From assembly GCA_020631035.1 (NCBI GenBank), contig JAHDIA010000096.1:1-12723 (forward strand): a stretch of DNA of 12,723 nucleotides. Direction: 5' to 3'. The notes below the pieces were generated by a model. The model made no database searches. It saw only the letters and a program-made list of their open reading frames with translations, and was not told where the DNA came from. Made by a program: the position numbers and the translations under genes. The stretch's first letter is position 1. Every line of letters starts with the position of its first letter. This DNA comes from Chitinophagales bacterium. GTDB lineage: Bacteria > Bacteroidota > Bacteroidia > Chitinophagales > UBA2359. Of the stretch, positions 1 through 7,627 are shown piece after piece.

Positions 1-2130
1 CGTGATCATGGTATTCCAGATTACAATACCATCCGTACCGAATATTTAGGTAGTCCTGCTACAAGTTTTGCTGACATCACCTCTGACCTACAAGTTCAAG
101 CTGCTCTAGCAACTGCTTATGACAATGATGTCAACAACATTGATGCTTGGATAGGCTTGTTGTGTGAAGACCATATGCCCAATGGAAGTGTTGGCGCAAC
201 TTTGGCGGCAGTTGTAGGAACACAATTCCAGAATTTGAGAGATGGGGACTATTACTACTCTCAAAACGATCCTTATTTTACAACCATTGATAAGTTCTAC
301 ATCCGTCATACCGCACTTTCGCACATTATATACCGAAATACTACAATCAACAATATTGCTGCAAATGTATTCCAAGCTACTCCTTGTAATTCATGTGAAG
401 TAGCTGGTACACCTTGTGACGATGGCAATCCCAATACCATCAATGATGTCGAAGATGGCAATTGTGTATGTATTGGTGCTCCAGACAATACTGCTGGCAA
501 CCAAACCAACAATTGTACTTATACTGATCCCATCAACGAATTGCCGTGGTTGGTCAATGTAATCGGAGATTTAGAACAAAATGATCCAGATTGTAATTGC
601 GATTATGAGATTAAATACATTTGCTACGAAAACGAAGCCTATTTTGTCAGTTCACCAGGACCAAACTCTATTTGTGCCGATGTTCCTAGTACTGTTTATG
701 ACGCCAATGGAGATGTGGTTTGTATTGATGGAGGATTTACAGGTGGCGATTGTGCAACTGTAGCTCCTGATTTGTTTACCAATTACACTGTCATTGACAA
801 TGTTTGGAATTGCGAAAATACAGGAACAGGTGGCAATGCGCCCAACTGTGGAGTAGCCGATCCAGTCAATGACTTACCTTGGCTATCAGATATTTTAGCA
901 AACAACGCTTGTTTTATCAATGTCTACGCATTTGAGTACAATGGCGAAACAGTAATATATGTAGAATCTTCTACCAATTGCTTGGCCCTAGATCAAGGAG
1001 GTGCAGTATACAACTGTAATGGCGATTTGATTTGTCAGGCTGGTGGTTTAACTACACCAGATGCTCAATGTGGGACAGATATACTTGATTTAGCAGCTCC
1101 TAGCAATTTGGTCTGGTCTGCTCCTAACTCTTGTATTTGTAGCACCAATTTTGAACCTGTTTGTGGCAGCGATGGCATTACTTATAACAATGCTTGTTTG
1201 GCAGAATGTGCAGGAGTTACCTATACCAATGGCCCCTGTGGTTTGCTTTGTCCTCCTGTGGGTACTCCCTGTGACGATGGCAATGCCACCACTTTTGATG
1301 ATGCTGAAGATGGAAATTGTAATTGTATTGGTACGCTTCCTATTTTGGCAGATGTCAGGGTATTCTTACAAGGTGCTTTACACAACACAGATATGAGCAA
1401 TGGTTTCTTGATGAGAGACGATTTAAGAGCACAAGATTTTTTACCAACTACTGAACCATACTCCAGTTTGGGTAACTTCCAACACTTCGCTGATGGAGGA
1501 AACGAAACAGTAGATCCAGGCTTACTAACGATTACAGGCAACAATGCGGTTGTTGATTGGGTATTGCTAGAATTAAGAGATGCCATTGATCCTGCAAACA
1601 TTCTTGCGACTCGATCGGCCTTGTTACTTAGAGACGGACGTGTAGTAGATGTAGATGGCGTTTCACCTGTCATCTTTAACCAAGTAGGTGGAGAATACTA
1701 CATAGCTATAAAACATAGAAATCACTTAGGCGCAATGTGTCCTGTACCACTTAACTTTGGTGCTGGCAACATTACAAAATTTGATTTCACAACGGCCCCC
1801 TGTTGGGGAGAAGATGCACAAACAGTTTTTGCCGCAGGTGTCAAAGCACTCTGGGCAGGAAATGCCAATATGGATGCAGAAGTAATATATCAAGGAGGAG
1901 CCAACGATTTGAATGTTACTTTCTTCGAGATTCTAACTGCTCCAAATAATCCTGAGGCCATTGTCAATTACATTTTGGAAGGCTATCAAGAGGGAGATAT
2001 TGATATGAATTGCCAATCTATTTATCAAGGCAATAACAATGAGCCCAACCTAAGCTTTTTCAATATTTTGACCCATCCAAAGAATACAACACTGGCACTC
2101 AACTATATCATAAAAGAGCAACTTCCATAG
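1..2130 (+). CDS. Animal-type haem peroxidase / Kazal-domain multidomain secreted protein (5' end missing)
   Basis: The frame is open from base 1 to the TAG at 2128-2130 (709 codons), so the 5' end lies outside the window and the first in-frame ATG (157) is internal. Residues 1-125 match the end of animal haem peroxidases: RDHGIPDYN (1-9), then an IDAWIG...EDH...GSVG...VVGTQFQNLRDGD stretch, then NTTINNIAANVF. The part carrying the haem-ligand histidines is upstream and unseen. Cysteine-rich GTPCDDGN...C-x-C modules lie at 129-159 and 417-444. Two related modules beginning DP-x-N-(E/D)-LPWL lie at 172-251 and 283-357. A Kazal-type serine protease inhibitor domain spans 378-413 with cysteines 378, 380, 388, 399, 403 and 413 and CGSDGITYNNAC. 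Residues 447-709 resemble a Saprospiria C-terminal module ending in two dockerin-like G-(N/D)-x-(N/D)-MD/N...IYQG units and EQLP. It is probably exported and acts outside the cell. The C-terminal module's role in anchoring or sorting is inference. Confidence 0.85.
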   Translation, partial: RDHGIPDYNTIRTEYLGSPATSFADITSDLQVQAALATAYDNDVNNIDAWIGLLCEDHMPNGSVGATLAAVVGTQFQNLRDGDYYYSQNDPYFTTIDKFYIRHTALSHIIYRNTTINNIAANVFQATPCNSCEVAGTPCDDGNPNTINDVEDGNCVCIGAPDNTAGNQTNNCTYTDPINELPWLVNVIGDLEQNDPDCNCDYEIKYICYENEAYFVSSPGPNSICADVPSTVYDANGDVVCIDGGFTGGDCATVAPDLFTNYTVIDNVWNCENTGTGGNAPNCGVADPVNDLPWLSDILANNACFINVYAFEYNGETVIYVESSTNCLALDQGGAVYNCNGDLICQAGGLTTPDAQCGTDILDLAAPSNLVWSAPNSCICSTNFEPVCGSDGITYNNACLAECAGVTYTNGPCGLLCPPVGTPCDDGNATTFDDAEDGNCNCIGTLPILADVRVFLQGALHNTDMSNGFLMRDDLRAQDFLPTTEPYSSLGNFQHFADGGNETVDPGLLTITGNNAVVDWVLLELRDAIDPANILATRSALLLRDGRVVDVDGVSPVIFNQVGGEYYIAIKHRNHLGAMCPVPLNFGAGNITKFDFTTAPCWGEDAQTVFAAGVKALWAGNANMDAEVIYQGGANDLNVTFFEILTAPNNPEAIVNYILEGYQEGDIDMNCQSIYQGNNNEPNLSFFNILTHPKNTTLALNYIIKEQLP

Positions 2131-2139
2131 TTGCACTTT

Positions 2140-2177
2140 GGCAGCGGTACTCCTCCCCTCTGTATCGCTGCCTTTTT
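2140..2177 (+). terminator. Rho-independent terminator of the peroxidase/Kazal gene
   Basis: GGCAGCG at 2140-2146 pairs perfectly with CGCTGCC at 2166-2172, and three more pairs (one G-U) extend the stem inward. Five T follow at 2173-2177. It begins ten bases after the stop codon. Confidence 0.85.
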
Positions 2178-2369
2178 CCATTCCTTTCTCTTTCTATTAA
2201 ATTCCTCTTTCCCAACTATTTAAAATACAGCCCACCTACTTATCGTTACATTTTATGAAACACTAGTCCTAATTTTCCAGTAAATTCAAAGAAAATTAAG
2301 AAATAGAAGTGTAGGAAGTAGCGGATGGATAAACAAAACGACGCAGGACCCAAAGATACGATGCCTACG

Positions 2370-2493
2370 CCCGATAGTAGCGGATATGGTGGGCGGGTGG
2401 GTATGTAGAGACGCACGGCTGTGCATCTGTCCGAGGTGCCAAACGATGCCATATGTCCCAATCCCCAAAGCCACCATAGTAGCGGATAGCGGG
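2370..2493 (+). repeat. Structured intergenic repeat, long copy (CCCG-ATAG-NAGCGG ... NAGCGG-ATAG-CGGG)
   Basis: CCCG (2370-2373) can pair with CGGG (2490-2493). Inside this lie ATAGTAGCGGA (2374-2384) and GTAGCGGATAG (2479-2489), two mostly unpaired arms that repeat AGCGG in direct orientation. Next inward, TATGGTGG (2385-2392) pairs perfectly with CCACCATA (2471-2478). The apical part holds a further degenerate palindrome. The same outer stem and arms recur at 9170-9208 with a different apical hairpin. That conservation of arms with a variable tip suggests a structured RNA or mobile repeat rather than chance. I recall similar CCCGAT...AGCGG sequences in Flavobacterium intergenic regions. 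A link to the Flavo-1 RNA motif is possible but unchecked. Confidence 0.65.
2405..2431. repeat. Degenerate palindromic (REP-like) unit nested in the structured repeat
   Basis: GACGCAC and GTGCATC flank a GGCT loop (about 2410-2427) and pair with one mismatch. The sequence looks like a decayed form of the GTAGAGACGCACGG...-type palindromes that I recall from Bacteroidota and cyanobacterial intergenic DNA. It occupies the apical loop of the larger element. Confidence 0.4.
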
Positions 2494-2668
2494 GAGACAC
2501 GATGGTTTGAAAAATTGACCTTCCGTCCTAAATCCAAAAGTTAAAAAAGTATTTTTTCTCTATTTCAAAGTAATATTTTGCAATATTTAGAATGATTTTT
2601 TTGCAAATCTGATAAACCTTGAGTACCCAAACTAGGTCAGAAGTTTGTCAGGAATCAAATTTTAGTAA

Positions 2669-3373
2669 ATGAAATACATCCAGAAAATTATAAATAAATT
2701 CTCTAAAAGCCTATTTAGTCTAGTTGCAATAGGTCTTTTCTTCAGCTTTTCAGCACAAGCGCAAATCAGCTCTGATGCGGCACAACAAGCTCACGAAGAA
2801 AAGTTAGATCAAATTGTGGAAAACAGCGAACTTTTGGAACTACAGGTAGTCAATGGTGATACCATACCAGTAATGGTTTTACCCGACTTTTATGTAACCG
2901 AACGCAAATTCAAAAATTCGAGAGAGAAGTACTTTTTCAACAAAATGCGTAAAAACGTCAACAAAGTCTATCCTTATGCTATGAGAGCGACCGAAATTAT
3001 GCGTGAAATCGAAAAGGAAACCGCCTTGATTCAGAAAAAACGCAAGGAGAAAAAGTACCTCAAACACCTCGAAAAAGACCTCAAAGAGCAGTTTGAGGAC
3101 AAATTGAAAAACTTAACCCGTACACAAGGACGTGTACTCATCAAAATCATTGAGCGAGAAACAGGCAAAGATATGAACAGCATCATCAAACAATACAAAA
3201 GTGGATTGAGTGCCTTTACTTGGACACAATTGGGCAAGTTTTATGGTTACGACCTAAAAGAAGGCTACAATCCCGAAAGTGAAGACATTCGATACTTAGA
3301 AGATATATTGGTAGAGATTGAGACGTATGGTTGGGAGACCTTCCACAATGATATTGAGAGTAAAAAGAAATAG
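2669..3373 (+). CDS. DUF4294-like secreted protein of unknown function
   Basis: The 234-residue product starts with a clear export signal: basic N-terminus, hydrophobic segment at about 14-28, and an AQAQ cleavage region at 29-32. The mature part has a short beta-like stretch, GDTIPVMVLPDFYVTE (63-78), then a long, highly charged lysine/glutamate-rich helical region (about 80-150). The best-conserved part is TRTQGRVLIKIIERETG (150-166), followed by YKSGLSAFTWTQLGKFYGYDLK (176-197) and an acidic tail. These stretches are those I associate with DUF4294, a Bacteroidota family without a known activity. It is likely periplasmic or envelope-located. The start is well supported because the signal peptide begins there. 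The gene stands alone and converges with the bestrophin gene. I do not assign a function. Confidence 0.8.
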   Translation: MKYIQKIINKFSKSLFSLVAIGLFFSFSAQAQISSDAAQQAHEEKLDQIVENSELLELQVVNGDTIPVMVLPDFYVTERKFKNSREKYFFNKMRKNVNKVYPYAMRATEIMREIEKETALIQKKRKEKKYLKHLEKDLKEQFEDKLKNLTRTQGRVLIKIIERETGKDMNSIIKQYKSGLSAFTWTQLGKFYGYDLKEGYNPESEDIRYLEDILVEIETYGWETFHNDIESKKK

Positions 3374-3394
3374 CTTCGGCAAGCTCAGCTACCT

Positions 3395-3437
3395 AAAAAA
3401 AGCCCACAAAAATTTAAAATTTTTGTGGGCTTTTTTT
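3395..3437. terminator. Bidirectional terminator between convergent genes
   Basis: An almost perfect palindrome is centred at 3416: AGCCCACAAAAATTT (3401-3415) pairs with AAATTTTTGTGGGCT (3417-3431). It is flanked by an A run (3395-3400) and a T run (3431-3439), so it can stop transcription in both directions. On the minus strand it directly abuts the TAA of the bestrophin gene (3438-3440). Confidence 0.9.
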
Positions 3438-4391
3438 TTAATACAATATATCGTCTATGGGCTGTATTTTTTCTGGGAGTTCGGTTTCTCCTAGCATTTC
3501 TTTCAAATCTATTTCGATGGTACGACATAGAGCAGTTATGGGTACATCATTGATCATATGCTCAAATGGGTTCTCGCTATAATGACCAACCATCTCCATT
3601 GTCATAAATATCCATGAAATGAGAATATGAAAGGGAATCGTTAGCCAGACCAAGTGACTATCCAACGTCTCAAAAGCCGAAATCAAACCAAAAGGCAACA
3701 ATAAGATAAAAATCCACACAAAAACAGTACTAAAAAAGGCATACTGTCTAGGCAAAGGTGTATTTTTTATGCGTTCACATTTGCCCTGCAAAATGTAAAA
3801 TTCCTCTAGCACTCGCATCATTTCCATGTGGCGAAAATCATCAATCATTCCCCGTTCTTCCATAAATTGCCTCAAACGTTCGCCCTGTTTACGGATGATT
3901 TGAGTCGGCTTGTTCTTGACTCTCTTAAAATATTCCAACTCCTCACTGGGCAAAAATGGACTCAACTCTTCGTCCCAATTGTCTTGGCGTCGAAGATGCA
4001 AACGCAAAGCATTGAGCCAAGCAATGTGGCGGTAAATCATCTCCTTTTGTACCATTATCAACTCATTCATTTCTACATCATAGCCCCTTGTGTGACGCAA
4101 AGAGATAAAACTCAACACTTGATTTGCCCAAGTCCGACTATAATTGACAATGCCTCCCCAAATTTTTCGGGCTTCCCAAAAACGATCATAAGAAGAATTG
4201 TTTTTAAAACCGATCAAAAAGGCAACGGCAATACCAATGGTACTCAAAGGCAAGAATGGAATGGCGAGATGGTGGTAATCAAAAATCTCATAAAAAATGC
4301 AGATTATTGCTGAATAAACGGCATAAAAAATGATGTGCCTCCACGTAAAACTCCATATAACTTTAAAACGAATATTATTTCTAACATACAT
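3438..4391 (-). CDS. Bestrophin-family (UPF0187/YneE-type) anion channel protein
   Basis: The product (317 residues, close to the usual length of about 300 for bacterial bestrophins) is an inner-membrane protein. Hydrophobic segments lie at about 18-36, 43-62, 219-241 and 247-268, the two-plus-two arrangement of the family around a charged cytoplasmic middle. Family-typical stretches are FKNNSSYDRFWEARKIWG (62-79), with the following N-Y-SR; CERIKNTPLP (205-214) in the neck region; and YSENPFEHMINDVPITALCR (271-290) leading into an ELD-like acidic helix. Bacterial homologues form pentameric channels, some conducting cations rather than chloride, so ion selectivity is not assigned. The gene is monocistronic, converges on the shared terminator, and is divergent from the M43 protease gene (239 bp apart). 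Confidence 0.88.
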   Translation of the reverse strand: MYVRNNIRFKVIWSFTWRHIIFYAVYSAIICIFYEIFDYHHLAIPFLPLSTIGIAVAFLIGFKNNSSYDRFWEARKIWGGIVNYSRTWANQVLSFISLRHTRGYDVEMNELIMVQKEMIYRHIAWLNALRLHLRRQDNWDEELSPFLPSEELEYFKRVKNKPTQIIRKQGERLRQFMEERGMIDDFRHMEMMRVLEEFYILQGKCERIKNTPLPRQYAFFSTVFVWIFILLLPFGLISAFETLDSHLVWLTIPFHILISWIFMTMEMVGHYSENPFEHMINDVPITALCRTIEIDLKEMLGETELPEKIQPIDDILY

Positions 4392-4401
4392 GTTGTCTAT
4401 T

Positions 4402-4409
4402 CAAAATTA
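4402..4409 (-). promoter_or_regulatory. Possible Bacteroidota -7 box for the bestrophin gene
   Basis: Read on the minus strand this is TAATTTTG, an exact match to the Bacteroidota -7 consensus TAnnTTTG, about ten bases before the start codon. No matching -33 TTTG is seen at the expected distance, and the implied leader would be only a few bases long. The call is weak. Confidence 0.2.
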
Positions 4410-4630
4410 GTTCGGGGCGAATTTAGGAATAAAAGTGGAGAAAATTCGTGAATTTTCCCTACGTTTTTTTTGTTTGCTACACACAGAAAATACTTGGATT
4501 TTTTATATGTTTTTTTTCTCCATTTCTCTAACTGTAACCTATTTCGCTCAAAATCGTAAAAACAATTGTTAACCCACATCATCCCTCCTCTTTATATCCT
4601 AATACATTATTAATTATTTTAATTTGAATT

Positions 4631-6403
4631 ATGAAAAACAAATACCTTTTAGGCATAGTATGCCTATGTATGGCCCTTAACAGTTTATGCTGTCTTGCAC
4701 AGTTAAGCGAACAAGAGCGGCTAAGAGTTTTTGAGGAGAAAGAAGAACTTTGTGGGCAATGGCCAACAATTCAAAAATTATATCAGGCTCACCCTGAATT
4801 GCGGCCAGAAAACAACAAAGCTCATCAAGAGCTGGAACAATTCACGCAAAAATTTACACGAAACAATACCAAAAATGATGAAGTACTGAGCATTCCAGTG
4901 GTCGTACACATCATTCATCAAAATGGCCCTGAAAATGTTTCAGATCAAGTGGTTATAGATGCCATCAACGACTTGAATCTTTGTTTTCAAAGTCAAAACT
5001 CCAACCAATCTGCCATTCATTCCAACTTTAATTCAATAGTAGCAGATGTAGGTTTTCAATTTGAGTTGGCAAAATTCGATCCACAGGGAAATCCTACAAC
5101 AGGTATTACCCGAACCGAATCGGCTTACACCAATGCAGGAGATGATCCACAAATGAAAATCGACACCCGTTGGCCAAGAGAAAATTACCTCAATGTATGG
5201 GTTTGTAAAAGTGCTTTTGCCAATTCCAACTCCTCTGGTTTGTCCTTTTTACCTGCCGATGTTTCTAGCAGTACTTGGGCACATTTAGATGGAGTAGTAA
5301 TGGCTTATTGGGCATTTGGCAAGCATACCAACACCTCACCAGGATTTGAATATGTATTGGCACATGAAGTTGGTCATTGGGCAAACTTGAGTCATATTTG
5401 GGGATCAGGCAACTATGGTCACCGAAAAAATTGTAACAAAGATGATGGAGTAAGTGATACCCCAAATACCAAAGGCAATTACAGTTATTCTGAAAGCTGG
5501 TGTGGTTCTACTCGAAATAGCTGTAGCTCTCAAGACAACCTAAGCAACTTTATGGACTATGTGGTTACTTGTTATGCCATGTTTACTGAGGGACAAAAAA
5601 GTCGTATGCAAGCGGCTTTACACAGTAATGTTTCTTCACGTAACAATTTGTGGTCAGCCAATAATTTGATGGCAACTTTGGGAATAGATGGCAATGGTGA
5701 TGGTGGTAGCACTACTCCACCCGACCCAGAACCTGTAGCAACTTGTACCGATGGCATCCAAAATGGAGATGAAACAGGAGTTGATTGTGGGGGAACTTGC
5801 CCCGATGCTTGCGCTCCACCTCCCAATACAACTTGCGATGTCCCAAGTAATTTGCAAACCACCCCTCAAATGAATGGAAAAAGAGCCTTATTGGAATGGA
5901 GTGCAGTGAGCAGTGCTACTTATTACACTGTCAAGTACAAAAAAGTCAGTTCATCCAATTGGAAAACATTGGTTCCAGAAAATAATTCTGTAATCGCAAC
6001 AGGTCTACGCAAAGGCACTGAATACGAATGGGAAGTACAAAGCAACTGTGGCAATACGACAAGTGATTGGGCAAGTGGCACTTTTACAGCGGGTTACCCT
6101 TCAGGCGGTGGTGCTGATCGTTTGGGCGAAACATTTGAACCCAATAGCATCCAAATTTATCCCAATCCTTTCAAAAATCATTTTGTCTTGAATGGCTTAG
6201 TACCTACAGAACAGCTACAAACTGTCAATGTCAGCATTTACGATTTGGAAGGGCAGCTCATTACCAAAAGTATATTGGAAACCGACCAAACAGGTCAATT
6301 CAAATATATGTTTGATACTAGCAATTTCCCAGTGGGACAATTACTCATTTTGGTACAAAGCGGCTATCATTCAGAAGCTTTTAAAATCAATAAATTGAGA
6401 TAA
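4631..6403 (+). CDS. Secreted M43-family zinc metalloprotease with fibronectin III and T9SS sorting domains
   Basis: The protein has 590 residues. A signal peptide occupies 1-24, ending CLAQ. A propeptide-like region (25-86) contains C41, a candidate but unproven cysteine-switch residue. The catalytic domain (about 87-345) opens with IPVVVHIIHQNG. It carries the extended zinc motif HEVGHWANLSHIWG (245-258; ligands H245, H249, H255, catalytic E246), DGVSDTPN (272-279), and NFMDYVVTCYAMFTEGQ (306-322), which includes the Met-turn. This is the pappalysin/ulilysin (M43) pattern. A linker holds CTDGIQNGDETGVDCGGTC (372-390), a short motif common in Bacteroidota exoproteins. A fibronectin type III domain spans about 402-487. 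A T9SS type A C-terminal domain (505-590) starts IQIYPNPF. The enzyme is probably exported by SecYEG, passed through T9SS, and released or anchored outside the cell. Its own terminator follows. Confidence 0.93.
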   Translation: MKNKYLLGIVCLCMALNSLCCLAQLSEQERLRVFEEKEELCGQWPTIQKLYQAHPELRPENNKAHQELEQFTQKFTRNNTKNDEVLSIPVVVHIIHQNGPENVSDQVVIDAINDLNLCFQSQNSNQSAIHSNFNSIVADVGFQFELAKFDPQGNPTTGITRTESAYTNAGDDPQMKIDTRWPRENYLNVWVCKSAFANSNSSGLSFLPADVSSSTWAHLDGVVMAYWAFGKHTNTSPGFEYVLAHEVGHWANLSHIWGSGNYGHRKNCNKDDGVSDTPNTKGNYSYSESWCGSTRNSCSSQDNLSNFMDYVVTCYAMFTEGQKSRMQAALHSNVSSRNNLWSANNLMATLGIDGNGDGGSTTPPDPEPVATCTDGIQNGDETGVDCGGTCPDACAPPPNTTCDVPSNLQTTPQMNGKRALLEWSAVSSATYYTVKYKKVSSSNWKTLVPENNSVIATGLRKGTEYEWEVQSNCGNTTSDWASGTFTAGYPSGGGADRLGETFEPNSIQIYPNPFKNHFVLNGLVPTEQLQTVNVSIYDLEGQLITKSILETDQTGQFKYMFDTSNFPVGQLLILVQSGYHSEAFKINKLR

Positions 6404-6439
6404 ATACCCAATTTCTATAGTATTTTTTCTTTAACCAGA

Positions 6440-6487
6440 AGCACAGAAGTAGATTGACTATTTCTGTGCTTTTTGTTTTTTTTTGGA
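6440..6487 (+). terminator. Rho-independent terminator of the M43 protease gene
   Basis: A 13-bp stem, AGCACAGAAGTAG (6440-6452) with CTATTTCTGTGCT (6458-6470), contains one G-U pair and has a five-base ATTGA loop. It is followed by a T-rich run interrupted by a single G (6471-6484). Confidence 0.88.
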
Positions 6488-6700
6488 CGGAACGTTAAGG
6501 GCTGCGTTTGTATGTGGTGTCCCCGCTTTCCGTCATACAAGGTATGTACGTCAATCGGGCGTAGATTTGTTTGTTTGGGGCTTCGTTGGGGCTTTTTTTC
6601 TGCCCGTTTCCTGTTTGGGCGAAATATTTTTCGCCCCTACGGGTTTGTATGTTTTTGGGTTCGGGCAAAACGGTTGCGGGTGTCCCTACGGATTGTTGTA
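6488..6700. repeat. Degenerate repeat block between convergent genes
   Basis: This GC-richer gap has no credible gene but is full of short repeats. GGTGTCCC occurs at 6516-6523 and 6679-6686, and CCCTACGG at 6635-6642 and 6684-6691. TTGTATG (6508-6514) is inverted as CATACAA (6534-6540). A clear hairpin sits at 6617-6636. The pattern suggests decayed palindromic intergenic repeats accumulating beyond the terminator. No terminator for the minus-strand hydrolase gene is obvious here. Confidence 0.45.
6617..6636. repeat. REP-like palindrome GGGCGAAA...TTTCGCCC
   Basis: GGGCGAAA (6617-6624) and TTTCGCCC (6629-6636) pair perfectly over eight bases around TATT, with CTACGGG following. The sequence resembles the GTAGGGGCGAAAA-type palindromes I recall from Bacteroidota intergenic regions. 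It is not followed by a T run on either strand, so it is not a standard terminator. Confidence 0.5.
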
Positions 6701-7627
6701 TTATTTTTTTCCGATGGTTTCAAACACAAATTGCGCCATTTGATCGGGCTTGATGAACACTTGTCCATATTCTTCGTCAAATACTTGAGTGGGCTTGGCG
6801 GCAATGACTTCTTCCAATGTTTTGCCTTCGTCTATCAATTTTTGAACATTGGTTTTAATCGTTTTCAACATTTCTAAATGTTTTGCCAATGTGGCTTTGT
6901 CTGTCATTTTTCCGTGTCCAGGAATGATGGCTGTTTCGTCATTTGCCAAAAACAACATCCGTTCAATGCCTGTGATAAAGCCCTCAATGGAACCTCCCGA
7001 AGACACATCTATAAATGGATAACCTATTTCAAAATAAACATCTCCACCATGAATCACATTGCTTTCTGGAAAATACACAAATGAATCTCCATCGGTATGT
7101 GCCTTGTCGATGTGGCTGATTAAAATGGGTTCTGTACCAAGATGCAAAGTCAATTCATCATTGAAGGTCAAAATAGGGCGAGCAGTTTCGGGCGAGGCAG
7201 GAACTTCTCTATCAAAGAATTCCATTTTTTGGTCTTCACTCATTCTCTTTCTAACGCCTTCGTGGGCAATGATGCCAATGCCTTCTTTTTGGTAATTGGA
7301 ATTGCCATCTGTATGATCGCCATGCCAATGGGTATTGAGCATAAAACGAATGGGTTTGTCACTCAATTCTCGAATGGCTTTTAAAATACGTTCGGTCAAG
7401 GGAGCAAACTGCCCATCAATCATAAAGACCTCATTTTCGGCTATATATACGCCAATGTTTCCTCCAGCACCTTGCAACATATAAACATTGCCGCCTGCTT
7501 TTTGGGTTGTAATTTCTACATCAGAAAAATCTTGTGCATTTACCATAAGACAGGATAAAAGCAATAAGCACAAGCTAGTTGATAAAACTCGCATAGGAAT
7601 GTGTATTTTTGTATAAAAAATATTCAT
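6701..7627 (-). CDS. Secreted metallo-beta-lactamase-fold hydrolase
   Basis: The 308-residue protein carries the MBL-fold zinc site: HWHGDH (H100, H102, D104, H105), then H177 in KAHTDGD, D196 in HGGDVYF and H238 in IPGHG. The DG at 71-72 and the complete set of ligands point to an active binuclear hydrolase of the broad SoxH/quinoprotein-relay-like MBL group. The substrate cannot be named, and beta-lactamase activity should not be assumed. The first ATG directly follows the rmuC stop (TAA then ATG), suggesting translational coupling. However, a typical signal peptide begins at M12 (ATG at 7592-7594, hydrophobic LCLLLLSCLMV, then NAQ). The true start may therefore be 7594, giving 297 residues and a periplasmic or lipidated location. 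Confidence 0.88.
   Translation of the reverse strand: MNIFYTKIHIPMRVLSTSLCLLLLSCLMVNAQDFSDVEITTQKAGGNVYMLQGAGGNIGVYIAENEVFMIDGQFAPLTERILKAIRELSDKPIRFMLNTHWHGDHTDGNSNYQKEGIGIIAHEGVRKRMSEDQKMEFFDREVPASPETARPILTFNDELTLHLGTEPILISHIDKAHTDGDSFVYFPESNVIHGGDVYFEIGYPFIDVSSGGSIEGFITGIERMLFLANDETAIIPGHGKMTDKATLAKHLEMLKTIKTNVQKLIDEGKTLEEVIAAKPTQVFDEEYGQVFIKPDQMAQFVFETIGKK

Larger units (their letters stand above)
2178..2668. other. Long intergenic region without a gene
   Basis: No convincing coding frame lies between the terminator at 2177 and the next start at 2669. Both ends are AT-rich. The middle (about 2310-2500) is distinctly more GC-rich and contains the structured repeat at 2370-2493, plus a lone AGTAGCGGAT at 2317-2326 that looks like a fragment of the same family. 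The promoter of the DUF4294-like gene should lie in 2500-2668, but I cannot point to a clear Bacteroidota TAnnTTTG box. Confidence 0.6.

Noticed and set aside
1221..1673. 150-residue minus-strand frame inside the peroxidase/Kazal gene
   Set aside because: It is antisense to a strongly supported coding region and is compositionally a shadow of it.
157..2130. Treating the ATG at 157 as the start of the peroxidase/Kazal gene
   Set aside because: The frame is open to base 1, and the upstream codons encode RDHGIPDYN, a conserved peroxidase motif, so the gene is truncated by the window.
3828..4313. 161-residue plus-strand frame opposite the bestrophin gene
   Set aside because: It lies fully antisense to a well-supported gene and has no recognisable domain.
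6473..6877. 134-residue plus-strand frame rich in F, R, G and C over the repeat block and hydrolase gene
   Set aside because: It overlaps the antisense 3' end of the MBL hydrolase and low-complexity repeats, and has no plausible start.
6701..7627. Calling the MBL-fold protein a beta-lactamase (antibiotic resistance)
   Set aside because: The zinc ligand set is shared by many hydrolases, and nothing in the sequence singles out a lactamase subclass.
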